This document shows, piece by piece, positions 26,188 through 34,856 of a DNA stretch of 64,000 nucleotides. The stretch lies in NCBI RefSeq assembly GCF_963975345.1, contig NZ_CAXBGE010000008.1, forward strand, positions 124,001 to 188,000, read 5' to 3'. The notes below the pieces were generated by a model, which ran no database searches, was not told where the DNA came from, and was given only the letters and a program-made list of their open reading frames with translations. This DNA comes from Maricaulis sp963975345 (GTDB lineage: Bacteria > Pseudomonadota > Alphaproteobacteria > Caulobacterales > Maricaulaceae). The position numbers were made by a program, and so were the translations under genes. Within the stretch, counting starts at the first letter, position 1; each line of letters starts with the position of its first letter.

Positions 26188-27399
26188 TCAACGGGCGGGA
26201 ATTCCAGCGAAGCGCTGCTGCTCCGCTTCGCCATCATCGCCGCGCCCGGCGAAATAGGCATCGACTCCCTGCTGCACCGCTGCCATCTGGCGCCGCCGCG
26301 CGGCCGCGGAATTCAAATTGGCCTCGTCGGTGGAATTGCTCAGAAAGCCCATTTCCAGCAAGACGGCCGGAACCCGGCTGTCGAGCAAAACATAGAAATT
26401 TTCCTGACGGTGCGGGTTGGTCAGCAACCGACCGCTGGCGCTGAGATGCTGCAGCAGGACATCGGCAAAGGCGGAGGACTGGTTGCGCTTCTCGCGCAAT
26501 TCCAGCGAGACCAGGATATTATTGACATCGGCTTGGCGCGAACGGTCAGCACCCTGCATCGCCCGGTCGCGGGCCCGATTCTCAGCCCGGTCGTTGAGCG
26601 TATAAACCGCCGCACCCTGGGCGTTCGGATTGGTCGGCACCGAATCGGCATGGATCGACAGGAAAAGGTCGGCCCGCACATCGGCGGCGACCTGGACGCG
26701 CTGCTGCAAAGTCAGGAAGACATCGGTATCGCGGGTCAGCACCACGTCATAACGACCGGTGTTTTCCAATTGCCGGCGCAGCTCGCGCGCAGCCTCAAGG
26801 GTCACATCGCGTTCATTCGTCCCGTTACGGCCCGAAGCGCCCGGATCATGGCCACCATGACCCGCATCAATCACGATCACACGACGATCACGGGCGGGCG
26901 GCGTGTAGACCGCCTCAACGCGCTCGGCGATCAGGGATTCAAGCCCACCCGTACGCTCAAAACCTGATGCCGAACTGAATGCGGCGGGATTGGCGGGGTC
27001 GAGATCTACGACGAGGCGGTAATTTCCACCGGCGCTGGCCGGGTCGAGCACGAATTGCGACACGATGATCGCCGGGTCTTCCAGTTCAAACACGACGCGC
27101 GATGTGGTGGCGGAATTGTTGAAGAAACGAAACGCGTCGATCAGGCCATAACCAAGCCCCTCGCCGGCTTCCAAGCCTCTGACAGCCCAAGCCGATGCCG
27201 GCAGATCAACCACCAGGCGATCAGACGGGCCCTCAAGGGTGAAGGCGCGAAAATCTGCCGGTTCGGAAGTTTCGATCACAATCCGCGTGCGCCCACCCTC
27301 GACACCAAAGCGAACATCGCGGACCTGCTGGTCCGCGAACGCGCCCGATGAGAGCAGAATTACGCCCACAATTGCCGAAATAAACCGTTGAACTTGCAT
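26188..27399 (-). CDS. amiC: N-acetylmuramoyl-L-alanine amidase (AmiC-like)
   Basis: Periplasmic zinc amidase that splits septal peptidoglycan. A signal peptide (MQVQRFISAIVGVILLSSGA) precedes an AMIN domain (about 20-130) and then Amidase_3. Zinc and catalytic residues are in VIDAGHGGHDPGASG, TNERDVTLEAA, LSIHADS and VLLEMGFLSN. ATG 27399 is preferred since the signal peptide begins there; an in-frame ATG lies at 27417 and no strong ribosome site favours either. At 403 residues it is normal. It is divergent from rne and probably cotranscribed with mrcA. Confidence 0.93.
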   Translation of the reverse strand: MQVQRFISAIVGVILLSSGAFADQQVRDVRFGVEGGRTRIVIETSEPADFRAFTLEGPSDRLVVDLPASAWAVRGLEAGEGLGYGLIDAFRFFNNSATTSRVVFELEDPAIIVSQFVLDPASAGGNYRLVVDLDPANPAAFSSASGFERTGGLESLIAERVEAVYTPPARDRRVIVIDAGHGGHDPGASGRNGTNERDVTLEAARELRRQLENTGRYDVVLTRDTDVFLTLQQRVQVAADVRADLFLSIHADSVPTNPNAQGAAVYTLNDRAENRARDRAMQGADRSRQADVNNILVSLELREKRNQSSAFADVLLQHLSASGRLLTNPHRQENFYVLLDSRVPAVLLEMGFLSNSTDEANLNSAAARRRQMAAVQQGVDAYFAGRGDDGEAEQQRFAGIPAR

Positions 27400-27885
27400 A
27401 GCCACACCATCGCACATGCCGTGATTCTGTCCACGGCTTTTGACGTACAATAGTTCATGGAGCTTGACGTTTGGTTGATGGAACCGCGCATTCCCCAGTT
27501 ATTTTTGCGACCGTCACAAAAGCTTTCCATCGCGATCCGAATGTTGCATGTTGAAACGGCCTTGGCAGATGTTCGACTTCAACCGGAGTTGCGATGCTTT
27601 GCCAGGCGCGAAGAGGCCGCGTCCGATCCGGACGTGCCGACACGCTCATTCTTTCGCTGCGGGACAGATATCTGATTACCCGTGGCCCCGACCGCCGCGC
27701 CCCGCCCGCATGGACCCCCATGGCCAGGGCGCGTTTTTGGAAACAGCCGACTCGTGAGGCTAGCCTGATGCTGACATCTTTGCTGACAGGCCAAAGCTCA
27801 CCGTTCGCGCCCCCGCCGCTCCTGATCTCTGCGCCCTTCCTTCCGGAAGCCCGCGGTCAGGATGTGCGCGCAGGAGACACCTTTT
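27400..27885 (+). other. Intergenic region between amiC and rne, likely rne leader
   Basis: About 486 bases between divergent starts. RNase E mRNAs characteristically carry long 5' leaders that mediate feedback cleavage. A short perfect hairpin (CGTCCG at 27620-27625, CGGACG at 27629-27634) lies in it. A 72-codon frame (27457-27675) has no recognisable protein character and no good ribosome site. No convincing promoter pair was found, though TTGACG occurs at 27464-27469. Confidence 0.45.
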
Positions 27886-30642
27886 ATGTCAAAGAAAATG
27901 TTGATCGATGCAGGTCACCCGGAAGAGACCCGCGTCGTCGTAGTCGATGGAACCAAAGTTGAGGACTTCGATTTTGAGGCTGCCGCACGCCGACCGATTC
28001 GCGGCAATATCTATCTCGCAAAAGTCACGCGGGTAGAGCCCTCACTCCAGGCCGCCTTCGTCGAATACGGCGGCAATCGCCATGGATTCCTCGCCTTCAA
28101 CGAGATCCATCCCGACTATTATCAGATCCCCTATGAGGATCGCGCTGCACTCGCCGCCGAGGAAGCGACCGCCGTCCATGCCGAGGCTGAAGCCGAACCG
28201 GAACCGGTTAGCGAAGCCGAGCCTTTGGAGGTCGACGAATCCGGCGAGCCAATCGAGCCCGCCGAGCGTTTCGGCGACGAGGATGGCGACGACGACGAAG
28301 TCGAGGAAGAGAAAGCCGCCCGTCGCAGCCGGCAGCTCTATCGCAAATACAAAATCCAGGAAGTCGTCAAACGACGCCAGATCCTGCTGGTCCAAGTGGC
28401 CAAGGAAGAACGCGGCAATAAGGGCGCAGCGCTAACGACCTATCTGTCGCTGGCCGGTCGTTATTGCGTGCTGATGCCGAATACGCCGCGCGGTGGTGGC
28501 ATTTCACGCAAGATTGCCAATGTGGCCGATCGCAAGCGCCTGAAGTCCGTCGTCAGTGAACTCGACCTGCCCAAGGGCATTGGCCTGATCATCCGCACCG
28601 CCGGTGCCTCGCGGACCAAGATCGAAATTCGCCGCGATGCCGATTATCTGTTGCGCTTGTGGGAGAATATCCGCGAGCTGACGCTGAAATCCGTCGCTCC
28701 GGCGCTGATCTATGAGGAAGGCAATCTCGTCAAACGCGCGATTCGCGACCTTTATGACAAGGATATCGACGGGGTACTGGTCGAGGGCGAGGCCGCCTAT
28801 AAGGAAGCCAAGGCCTTCATGCGCATGCTGATGCCGAGTCACGCCAAGAAGGTTCAGCACTACAACGAGATTGTGCCCCTCTTCCTGCAGCACCAGGTCG
28901 AGCCCCAGCTTGAGGCGATCTATTCGCCTATCGCAGCGCTTAAATCGGGTGGCTATATCGTCATCAACCCGACCGAAGCTCTGGTCTCGATCGACGTCAA
29001 TTCCGGCCGCTCGACGCGAGAACGCAATATCGAGACGACCGCCGTCAAGACCAATATCGAAGCCGCCCATGAAGCGGCCCGCCAGATGCGACTGCGCGAC
29101 CTGGCCGGCCTGATCGTGATCGACTTCATCGACATGGATGAGTCGAAGAACGTTCGCGCCGTCGAGAAGGTGATGAAGGACGCGCTCAAGCGCGACCGGG
29201 CTCGCCTGCAGATGGGCCGCATCTCCCAATTCGGCCTGATGGAGATCTCCCGTCAACGCCGCCGCACCAGCCTGATCGAAGGCTCCACCGAGATTTGTCC
29301 GCATTGTAAGGGCAGCGGTCATATCCGTTCGGTGGAATCGAGCGCACTCGTCGCCCTGCGTGGGCTTGAAAAAGAGGGCATGCGCGGCCGCGCCAAACGG
29401 GTTCGTATTTCGCTACCGACGGCGATCGCCATCTACATGCTCAACGAAAAGCGCGACCATCTCTTGGTGATCGAGCAGCGCTTCCAGATGAATATTTCAG
29501 TCGCCTCTGACGATGAGATCATCGCGCCGGAATTCGTGATCGAAGCGCTCGAATTGCGCGCGCCGGGCGAAGAGTTCGTGATTCCGCGGCAAGTTGCGGT
29601 GGTTGATCCTGAGGATCACGCCGACGAGCTCGTCATGGACGATGAAGACGACGAGCTAGAGACCGTCGAAGAAGAGAAGGCCGATCGCGGTCGGTCCAGA
29701 TCCCGCTCAAACCGTGAGCCGGCCCCTGCCCGGGACGCCGCCGATGCGAGCGCAGATGGCGAGACATCTGAAGATGGCACCCGCCGTCGCCGCCGCCGGC
29801 GCCGCCGCAAGGGTTCCTCCGAGGAGGGCACAGGAGAAAGCATCGCCACGACGGAAGCACTCGACCCTGCGGCCGAGACTGACGACACGGGCTCGGACGA
29901 GTCCGACAGTGGTGAAGCCACACCCGACGCCACAACCGGTGAGGACGGCGATTCACCGCGCCGCCGCCGCCGTCGCGGCCGTCGTGGTGGACGTTCGCGT
30001 CGCCGCACCGAAGGCCAGACGGCCGAGGGCCAGGATGGCGAAAACCAGCCCGCCTCAGCCGACTCTGGCGTTGCGGGTGACGCCACGCCAATCGAAGCCG
30101 GCACCGATGCCCCTGCGCCAGCAGCTGCTGCTGGCGAAGCGGACAGCGCCGAAAAGCCTGTGCGCAAGCGGGCCCCTCGCCGTCGCAAGACAGCGGGCGA
30201 CGCGACTCAACCTGCCGAAACGGCCAGTAGTGCCGTTGATGCGCCTGCCACGACCGAGGCAGCCATTCCCGGTCTCGAAGCCACAGCCGATGAGGCGCCC
30301 AAGCGCCGGACCCGGCGTCCGCGCAAGACGGCTGAAGCCAGTGCTGAGGCCGCAACGCCTGTTGCCGCAGCGGAGACCGAAGCTGCGAAGCCAAAGCCAC
30401 GAACGCGCCGTAAAAAGGCCGAAGTCGAAGCCGAAACTCCAATCGTGGCCCCGACGCCGGACGTTGCAGCTGAAAAGCCTGCGCCGAAACGCAAACGGGC
30501 AGCACCGGCGAAAGCTGCCGCTGAACCGGCTGCAGCGCCCGCCACTGAACCAGCTCCGGCTGCCGCCACGACGGCTGATGCCGAGCCTGCCAAGCCAAGC
30601 AAGCGCGGCTGGTGGAACCGGACCGGGCTGTTCGGCAAATAA
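27886..30642 (+). CDS. rne: Ribonuclease E
   Basis: Endonuclease that starts mRNA decay and processes rRNA and tRNA. The 918 residues hold an S1 domain (about 35-185) interrupted by a strongly acidic insert (EPEPVSEAEPLEVDES through DEDGDDDEVEEE). The RNase H-like and DNase I-like catalytic core follows, with VSIDVNSGRSTRERN and GLIVIDFIDMDE metal-site aspartates, and the Zn-link CPHCKGSGH. The C-terminal 350 residues are a disordered Arg/Lys/Ala-rich degradosome scaffold ending in KRGWWNRTGLFGK. In Caulobacter a GWW tail binds PNPase; this one probably does too. ATG 27886 has AGGAGA upstream. Confidence 0.96.
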   Translation: MSKKMLIDAGHPEETRVVVVDGTKVEDFDFEAAARRPIRGNIYLAKVTRVEPSLQAAFVEYGGNRHGFLAFNEIHPDYYQIPYEDRAALAAEEATAVHAEAEAEPEPVSEAEPLEVDESGEPIEPAERFGDEDGDDDEVEEEKAARRSRQLYRKYKIQEVVKRRQILLVQVAKEERGNKGAALTTYLSLAGRYCVLMPNTPRGGGISRKIANVADRKRLKSVVSELDLPKGIGLIIRTAGASRTKIEIRRDADYLLRLWENIRELTLKSVAPALIYEEGNLVKRAIRDLYDKDIDGVLVEGEAAYKEAKAFMRMLMPSHAKKVQHYNEIVPLFLQHQVEPQLEAIYSPIAALKSGGYIVINPTEALVSIDVNSGRSTRERNIETTAVKTNIEAAHEAARQMRLRDLAGLIVIDFIDMDESKNVRAVEKVMKDALKRDRARLQMGRISQFGLMEISRQRRRTSLIEGSTEICPHCKGSGHIRSVESSALVALRGLEKEGMRGRAKRVRISLPTAIAIYMLNEKRDHLLVIEQRFQMNISVASDDEIIAPEFVIEALELRAPGEEFVIPRQVAVVDPEDHADELVMDDEDDELETVEEEKADRGRSRSRSNREPAPARDAADASADGETSEDGTRRRRRRRRRKGSSEEGTGESIATTEALDPAAETDDTGSDESDSGEATPDATTGEDGDSPRRRRRRGRRGGRSRRRTEGQTAEGQDGENQPASADSGVAGDATPIEAGTDAPAPAAAAGEADSAEKPVRKRAPRRRKTAGDATQPAETASSAVDAPATTEAAIPGLEATADEAPKRRTRRPRKTAEASAEAATPVAAAETEAAKPKPRTRRKKAEVEAETPIVAPTPDVAAEKPAPKRKRAAPAKAAAEPAAAPATEPAPAAATTADAEPAKPSKRGWWNRTGLFGK

Positions 30643-30652
30643 TATGGCCGCT

Positions 30653-30679
30653 GGGCCGGGCGTCTTGAACGTCCGGCCC
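30653..30679 (+). terminator. Hairpin after rne, possible terminator
   Basis: Arms 30653-30662 and 30670-30679 pair over ten positions with one G-U and a 7-base loop. It lies 11 bases after the rne stop. No T-run follows, so intrinsic termination would be weak; 3' end protection is an alternative. Confidence 0.4.
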
Positions 30680-30756
30680 ACCCGGCTCTATGATTGGGTG
30701 CAGCTCCGATCCGGGGTGGCATCATCCCGAAGCGGGGGCTGAGGAGTGGAAGCTAA

Positions 30757-32118
30757 ATGCGACCTCTGAGATCCATCGTTACGGCCTGCTTGGCATCCGT
30801 CGCCCTGATCGCGCCGGCCTCGGCCCAGTCGCTGATCCGCGACACCGAGATCGAACACATGTTACGCGAATATGCCGACCCGCTGCTCACCGCAGCCGGA
30901 CTGGTGCCCGCCGATGTGCATCTCTACATCATCGCCGATCCCTCGATTAACGCCTTCGTGTCGGGCGGGCAGAATATCTTTTTGCACACCGGCACGATTG
31001 TCGAAGCTGAAACGCCCAACCAACTCAAAGGCGTAATCGCGCACGAGACGGGTCATATCGCCGGTGCGCATCTGGCGCGGGTCAATGACGGGATCAGCGC
31101 GGCACAAGTGCCAGTCTTCGTTTCGCTCGGACTTGGCCTGCTCGCCGCCTTTGCCGGCGAAGGCGGAGCAGCCGGGGCGCTGATGGCGTCTAGCCAGCAA
31201 TTCGGCGCCCTCTCCTTCATGACTTATAGCCGCGCCCAGGAAGCCTCCGCCGATCAGGCAGCGCTACAATATCTGGAGACCAGCGGGCAGTCAGCGGAAG
31301 GTCTGGTCGAGTTTTTCGAGCGCTTTCGTTACCAGGAAGTGATGTCGAACGCGCGCCGCTTCCCGTATTTCCGCTCGCACCCACTCTCATCGGAACGCAT
31401 TTCGATTCTGCGTGATAATGCCGACTCCGCCGCACATGCGAATGTCGACGACTCGCCGGAGGAGATTGCCGAGCTGCAGCGTCTGCAGGGTAAGATCTAC
31501 GGCTTCCTGACTGAACCTGAATTCGTACTCTACCGTTATCCACTCACTGACCAGTCATTGCCTGCCCGTTATGCCCGCGCTGTTGCTTACTTCCGCGTTG
31601 CGCGTCTGGACGATGCCCGGGTGGAAATCGAGAGCCTGATCGCGGAAGAACCCAACAATCCATATTTCCAGGAACTCTACGGCCAGATGCTGTTTGAGAC
31701 CGGTCATATCCGGGAATCCATCCCCTATCATGCCCGCTCGGTCGAACTGGAACCGACGGCGCCGCTCTTGCGGCTCAATCTGGCCATCGCCCAGATCGCC
31801 GCCGACGATGACAGCCTGCTCGAGCAGGCCAAGGATAATCTCAAGGTCGCGCTCGATATCGAGCCGGACAATTCCTTCGCTTGGTATCAACTCTCGATCG
31901 TGCATGAACGCGAAGGCGATACCGCCCTGGCCCAACTCGCCGTGGCGGAACAAGCCTACGCGGTCGGCGACGGCAATCGGGCGATGATGTTCGCTGGGCG
32001 GGCGCGCGCCTCGCTGGACCAGGGCACTCCAGCCTGGATGCGGGCGACCGAGATTGAAAGCGTTGCCGCACCACTGGCCGCTCAACAGCGACGCCAGCGA
32101 CGCCTCACTTCGCACTGA
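30757..32118 (+). CDS. M48 family periplasmic metalloprotease with TPRs (BepA-like)
   Basis: A 453-residue exported protease. The signal peptide ends near APASAQ. The zinc site is HETGH (in VIAHETGHIAGAH) with the third ligand in AQEASADQAAL. The C-terminal half (about 250-450) is made of tetratricopeptide-like helices, e.g. ELYGQMLFETGHIRESIPYH. BepA/YfgC proteins check outer-membrane protein assembly and LptD folding; that role is inferred. The ATG follows GAGGAGTGGA. The next gene starts 3 bases after its stop. Confidence 0.92.
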   Translation: MRPLRSIVTACLASVALIAPASAQSLIRDTEIEHMLREYADPLLTAAGLVPADVHLYIIADPSINAFVSGGQNIFLHTGTIVEAETPNQLKGVIAHETGHIAGAHLARVNDGISAAQVPVFVSLGLGLLAAFAGEGGAAGALMASSQQFGALSFMTYSRAQEASADQAALQYLETSGQSAEGLVEFFERFRYQEVMSNARRFPYFRSHPLSSERISILRDNADSAAHANVDDSPEEIAELQRLQGKIYGFLTEPEFVLYRYPLTDQSLPARYARAVAYFRVARLDDARVEIESLIAEEPNNPYFQELYGQMLFETGHIRESIPYHARSVELEPTAPLLRLNLAIAQIAADDDSLLEQAKDNLKVALDIEPDNSFAWYQLSIVHEREGDTALAQLAVAEQAYAVGDGNRAMMFAGRARASLDQGTPAWMRATEIESVAAPLAAQQRRQRRLTSH

Positions 32119-32121
32119 ATC

Positions 32122-33303
32122 ATGGACGGCACCGAACCGGAAAGCTCCGGCGATGCAGCGCCCTCACTCACACTGGCGGCGGTCGAGGGCCTGACGCAAA
32201 TTGCTCAGAGCGAGTGGGATGCCATCGCCAATCCTGACGGCGCAGAGTCTGACCCATTTTTGAGTTGGAATTTCCTACAGGCGCTGGAGGAAAGTGGCTG
32301 CGTCGGCGGCGAGACCGGCTGGATGCCCCATCACCTCACGGCGCGCGATGAGGCGGGCGGGCTCCGCGGCGCCTTGCCCCTCTATCTCAAATTCCATAGC
32401 CAGGGCGAATATGTCTTCGACCATGGCTGGGCGGAGGGTTTCGAACGCGCGGGCGGGCGCTATTATCCCAAACTTCTCACGGCCGTGCCCTTCACCCCGG
32501 TGACAGGACGCCGCATTCTCGCCCCCGACGCGCCGGTCCGCCGCGCCTTGATCGGCGGCATGATCGAGGCGGCACGCCAATGGGGCGTCTCAAGCTGGCA
32601 TGTAAATTTCCCGACGCCCGGCGAATGGGCCGATCTGGGAGAAGCCGAACTGTTACAGCGCATCGATCGCCAATTCGTCTGGCATAATCGCGGCTATGGA
32701 AGTTATGACGACTTCCTCGCCGATCTGTCCTCGCGCAAACGCAAGGCCCTGCGCAAGGAACGGGCCTCAGCCCAAGCCGGGCTGGAGATTGAACACCTCA
32801 CCGGCGCCGACCTGCGGGTTGAACATTGGGACGCCTTCTTCGCCTGTTATCAGGACACCGGAGCGCGCAAATGGGGCCGCCCCTATCTCAATCGCGTCTT
32901 CTTCGAGCTGATCCATCAGCGCATGGCCGACCAGGTTCTGCTGGTGCTCGCGAAGCGGGACGGCCGCTACATCGCCGCCGCGCTCAATTTCCTCGGCTCT
33001 CATGCCCTCTATGGCCGATATTGGGGCTTGCTGGAGGACCACCCTCACCTGCATTTCGAACTCTGCTATCACCAGGCGATCGATGTCGCGATCGCGCTCA
33101 AGCTCGATCGCGTTGAAGCGGGTGCCCAAGGGGAACACAAGCTGGCACGGGGCTATCGCCCGCAACCGGTTTATTCCGCCCACTGGATCGCCCATGAAGG
33201 CTTTCGCCACGCTATCGCCGACTATCTTGAGCACGAACGCCCGGCCATGCTCGCCGACATCGCATTGCTTGATGAAAAGAGTCCCTATAATATCTCTGAT
33301 TGA
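32122..33303 (+). CDS. Predicted N-acyltransferase (COG3146, GNAT fold)
   Basis: The 393-residue protein matches the COG3146/DUF482 group. Visible features are an N-terminal DPFLSWNFLQALEESGCVG segment, the YYPKLLTAVPFTPVTGRR region, the SSRKRKALRKER basic helix, and a C-terminal ALYGRYWG with HFELCYHQAIDVAI. These proteins have two GNAT-like folds related to peptidyl-tRNA-dependent and FemABX-type transferases; the substrate is unknown. It lies 3 bases after the M48 gene and overlaps the next gene by one base (TGATG), so the three appear cotranscribed. Confidence 0.88.
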   Translation: MDGTEPESSGDAAPSLTLAAVEGLTQIAQSEWDAIANPDGAESDPFLSWNFLQALEESGCVGGETGWMPHHLTARDEAGGLRGALPLYLKFHSQGEYVFDHGWAEGFERAGGRYYPKLLTAVPFTPVTGRRILAPDAPVRRALIGGMIEAARQWGVSSWHVNFPTPGEWADLGEAELLQRIDRQFVWHNRGYGSYDDFLADLSSRKRKALRKERASAQAGLEIEHLTGADLRVEHWDAFFACYQDTGARKWGRPYLNRVFFELIHQRMADQVLLVLAKRDGRYIAAALNFLGSHALYGRYWGLLEDHPHLHFELCYHQAIDVAIALKLDRVEAGAQGEHKLARGYRPQPVYSAHWIAHEGFRHAIADYLEHERPAMLADIALLDEKSPYNISD

Positions 33304-33731
33304 TGAGCGCACCAACCACACCCCTTGCAGTCCATTCTCACGGCCACGCCATTGTTGTGGCAAACGCCCTGCATGCCGCCGGCATTCCAGCGACCATCGT
33401 CAGCAGTAATTTCGACAGCGCCTATCCGGGCGTCGATCAGGGAACCACCCGGCCTCGCATCCTGGTGCCGCCGGCACACGAAGCCGAGGCGAGAGCGATC
33501 ATCGCGCTAGCCCAAACCGTCGCCAATGAGCCGCTTTACCCCTGCCCCCACTGCGGTGGCGAGACGACCGTCAAGACACGGCCATTATTGAGCGCGCTGC
33601 GACTGGTGCTGTCAGGGCAATTTTCGCAAGTCTTCAGCCAACCCCGTTATTGCGGCGCTTGCGACCATTATGAATCGCCTCGCTCCGAGCCGTTCACGGC
33701 CGAGGAATTGGGTTACCCGCCGATTCGCTAG
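33303..33731 (+). CDS. DUF2007-like protein with zinc ribbon
   Basis: This 142-residue protein starts with a DUF2007-type alpha/beta domain (AIVVANALHAAGIPATIVSSN then RILVPPAHEAEARAII). It ends in a four-cysteine zinc ribbon: CPHCGG and, after about 38 residues, CGAC. DUF2007 proteins are called putative signal-transducing proteins without known function. The start ATG shares one base with the preceding TGA, showing translational coupling. No membrane segment is seen. Confidence 0.8.
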   Translation: MSAPTTPLAVHSHGHAIVVANALHAAGIPATIVSSNFDSAYPGVDQGTTRPRILVPPAHEAEARAIIALAQTVANEPLYPCPHCGGETTVKTRPLLSALRLVLSGQFSQVFSQPRYCGACDHYESPRSEPFTAEELGYPPIR

Positions 33732-33922
33732 TCTGGCACCTGATCGCCTGCCACGCCCCCCACGATCCCCACGATCCCATCCCTCAGTTCCGCGCGTCTA
33801 CCCAGCCTCGGGTATAGAGGGTCGACCAACTCTCTCCGCCCGCGGCGCTTCCGATCTAGCGCTTCTCGGCGATGAAAGCCTGGTCGGGATCGATCAAGAA
33901 ACGCCCGTCAAACCCGATCCGC

Positions 33923-33950
33923 TTGACTCAAAATAGGTAGTAGTTATACA
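33923..33950 (+). promoter_or_regulatory. Promoter of the toxin-antitoxin pair
   Basis: TTGACT (33923-33928), 16-base spacer, TATACA (33945-33950). The local AT content is much higher than around it. The -10 lies inside the palindrome at 33932-33961. Confidence 0.5.
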
Positions 33951-33961
33951 TAGTACCTATT
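33932..33961. promoter_or_regulatory. Operator-like palindrome before the DUF7662/PIN genes
   Basis: A 30-base imperfect palindrome. The left half reads AATAGGTAGTAGTTA and the right half, read on the other strand, AATAGGTACTATGTA, agreeing at 12 of 15 positions with the outer 8 exact. It spans the predicted -10 and ends 23 bases before the antitoxin start, the usual position of a toxin-antitoxin autoregulatory operator. Confidence 0.6.
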
Positions 33962-33984
33962 CAAAATCTACAAAGGTCGAGCCG

Positions 33985-34383
33985 ATGAAGTACACTCCAC
34001 TCGAACATCACCTGCAAGCTCAAACCCTCAACCATATCGAGCTTCGTTTCTGCGACATTGAACGAATCATAGGCGCCACACTACCCCCTTCGGCGCGCCG
34101 TCACCGGGCATGGTGGAGCAATAATCCAAGCAACAGTGTTGCTACCTATGCCTGGTTGAATGCCGGCTATCGTTCGGCGCAAGTGGACATGGCTGGTGAG
34201 CGTCTGGTGTTCGAGCGCCGAGGCACCGCCACGCCGACCTCCCTCTCCGAGCCAGCCCGAACGCCCTATCGCGCCGCCGGGGCGGCGAGTCTTTATGGTC
34301 AGTTTCGCGGAGTGTTCAAATTTGTAGACGGGACGGCTTTGAGCGCCCCGACCGGTGAATGCTGGGCTGCCGATCATGAGTGA
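33985..34383 (+). CDS. Putative antitoxin, DUF7662-like N-terminus
   Basis: A 132-residue protein next to a PIN toxin. Residues 1-80 resemble the small DUF7662 module: KYTPLEHHL, FCDIERIIGATLPPSA, RRHRAWWSN, AWLNAGYRSAQVDM and LVFERR. This is not the Phd, AbrB or RHH fold usual for VapB. The tail (about 105-132: LYGQFRGVFKFVDGTAL and SAPTGECW) looks like the short toxin-wrapping peptide found at the end of Phd-type antitoxins. It overlaps the toxin start by 8 bases and follows its own promoter/operator. The antitoxin role is inferred from position and layout; the domain name is from memory. Confidence 0.65.
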   Translation: MKYTPLEHHLQAQTLNHIELRFCDIERIIGATLPPSARRHRAWWSNNPSNSVATYAWLNAGYRSAQVDMAGERLVFERRGTATPTSLSEPARTPYRAAGAASLYGQFRGVFKFVDGTALSAPTGECWAADHE

Positions 34384-34801
34384 AGCAAACCCGGCCCTAC
34401 TTCTCGATACCTGTGCCGTGATCTGGATCAGTAATGGCGACCCGATCAGCACTGAGGCGCTCGACTGCCTGAAAGCGGCAGAAGCCAGGCCGGGTTCAGT
34501 GTGGATCTCCACCATCTCGGCCTGGGAGGTGGCGACTCTGGTTGCGCGTGACCGGCTCTCGCTCTCCATGCCAGTGGGCGCATGGTTTGAGGCCCTGACC
34601 AGCCTGCCCCAGATTACGATCGCGCCTCTGAGACCCGACCTCCTGATCAACTCGACCGGATTGCCGGGCCAACCCCCGGCGGACCCGGCCGACCGGATGA
34701 TTATCGCCACGGCGCGTCAGCACGGCCTGACCATTCTCACGCGCGACCGGGAAATTCTCGGCTATGCGGCACGCGGGCATGTCAGCGCGATGGCATGCTG
34801 A
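34376..34801 (+). CDS. PIN-domain ribonuclease toxin (VapC-like, COG3744)
   Basis: The 141-residue PIN domain has all four acidic metal ligands: D11 in LLLDTCAVIW, E51 in SAWEVATL, D106 in DPADRMIIATA and D124 in LTRDREI. It should therefore be an active Mg-dependent RNase of the COG3744 subgroup, whose partner is normally a Phd/YefM antitoxin. ATG 34376 overlaps the upstream gene by 8 bases; a GTG at 34355 is an alternative. No strong ribosome site is seen, which fits translational coupling and low toxin output. Confidence 0.85.
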   Translation: MSEANPALLLDTCAVIWISNGDPISTEALDCLKAAEARPGSVWISTISAWEVATLVARDRLSLSMPVGAWFEALTSLPQITIAPLRPDLLINSTGLPGQPPADPADRMIIATARQHGLTILTRDREILGYAARGHVSAMAC

Positions 34802-34856
34802 GGCTGGCCTTCCACCGCCGCCTCCCCTAGATTTCGTCCCAACACGGAGACACGCC

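Noticed and set aside
27457..27675. 72-codon frame in the rne leader as a small protein
   Set aside because: No ribosome site and no protein-like pattern; the region is better explained as a long 5' leader.
33670..33936. 88-codon frame between the DUF2007 and antitoxin genes
   Set aside because: It starts inside the DUF2007 gene in another frame and has low-complexity Pro/Arg content.
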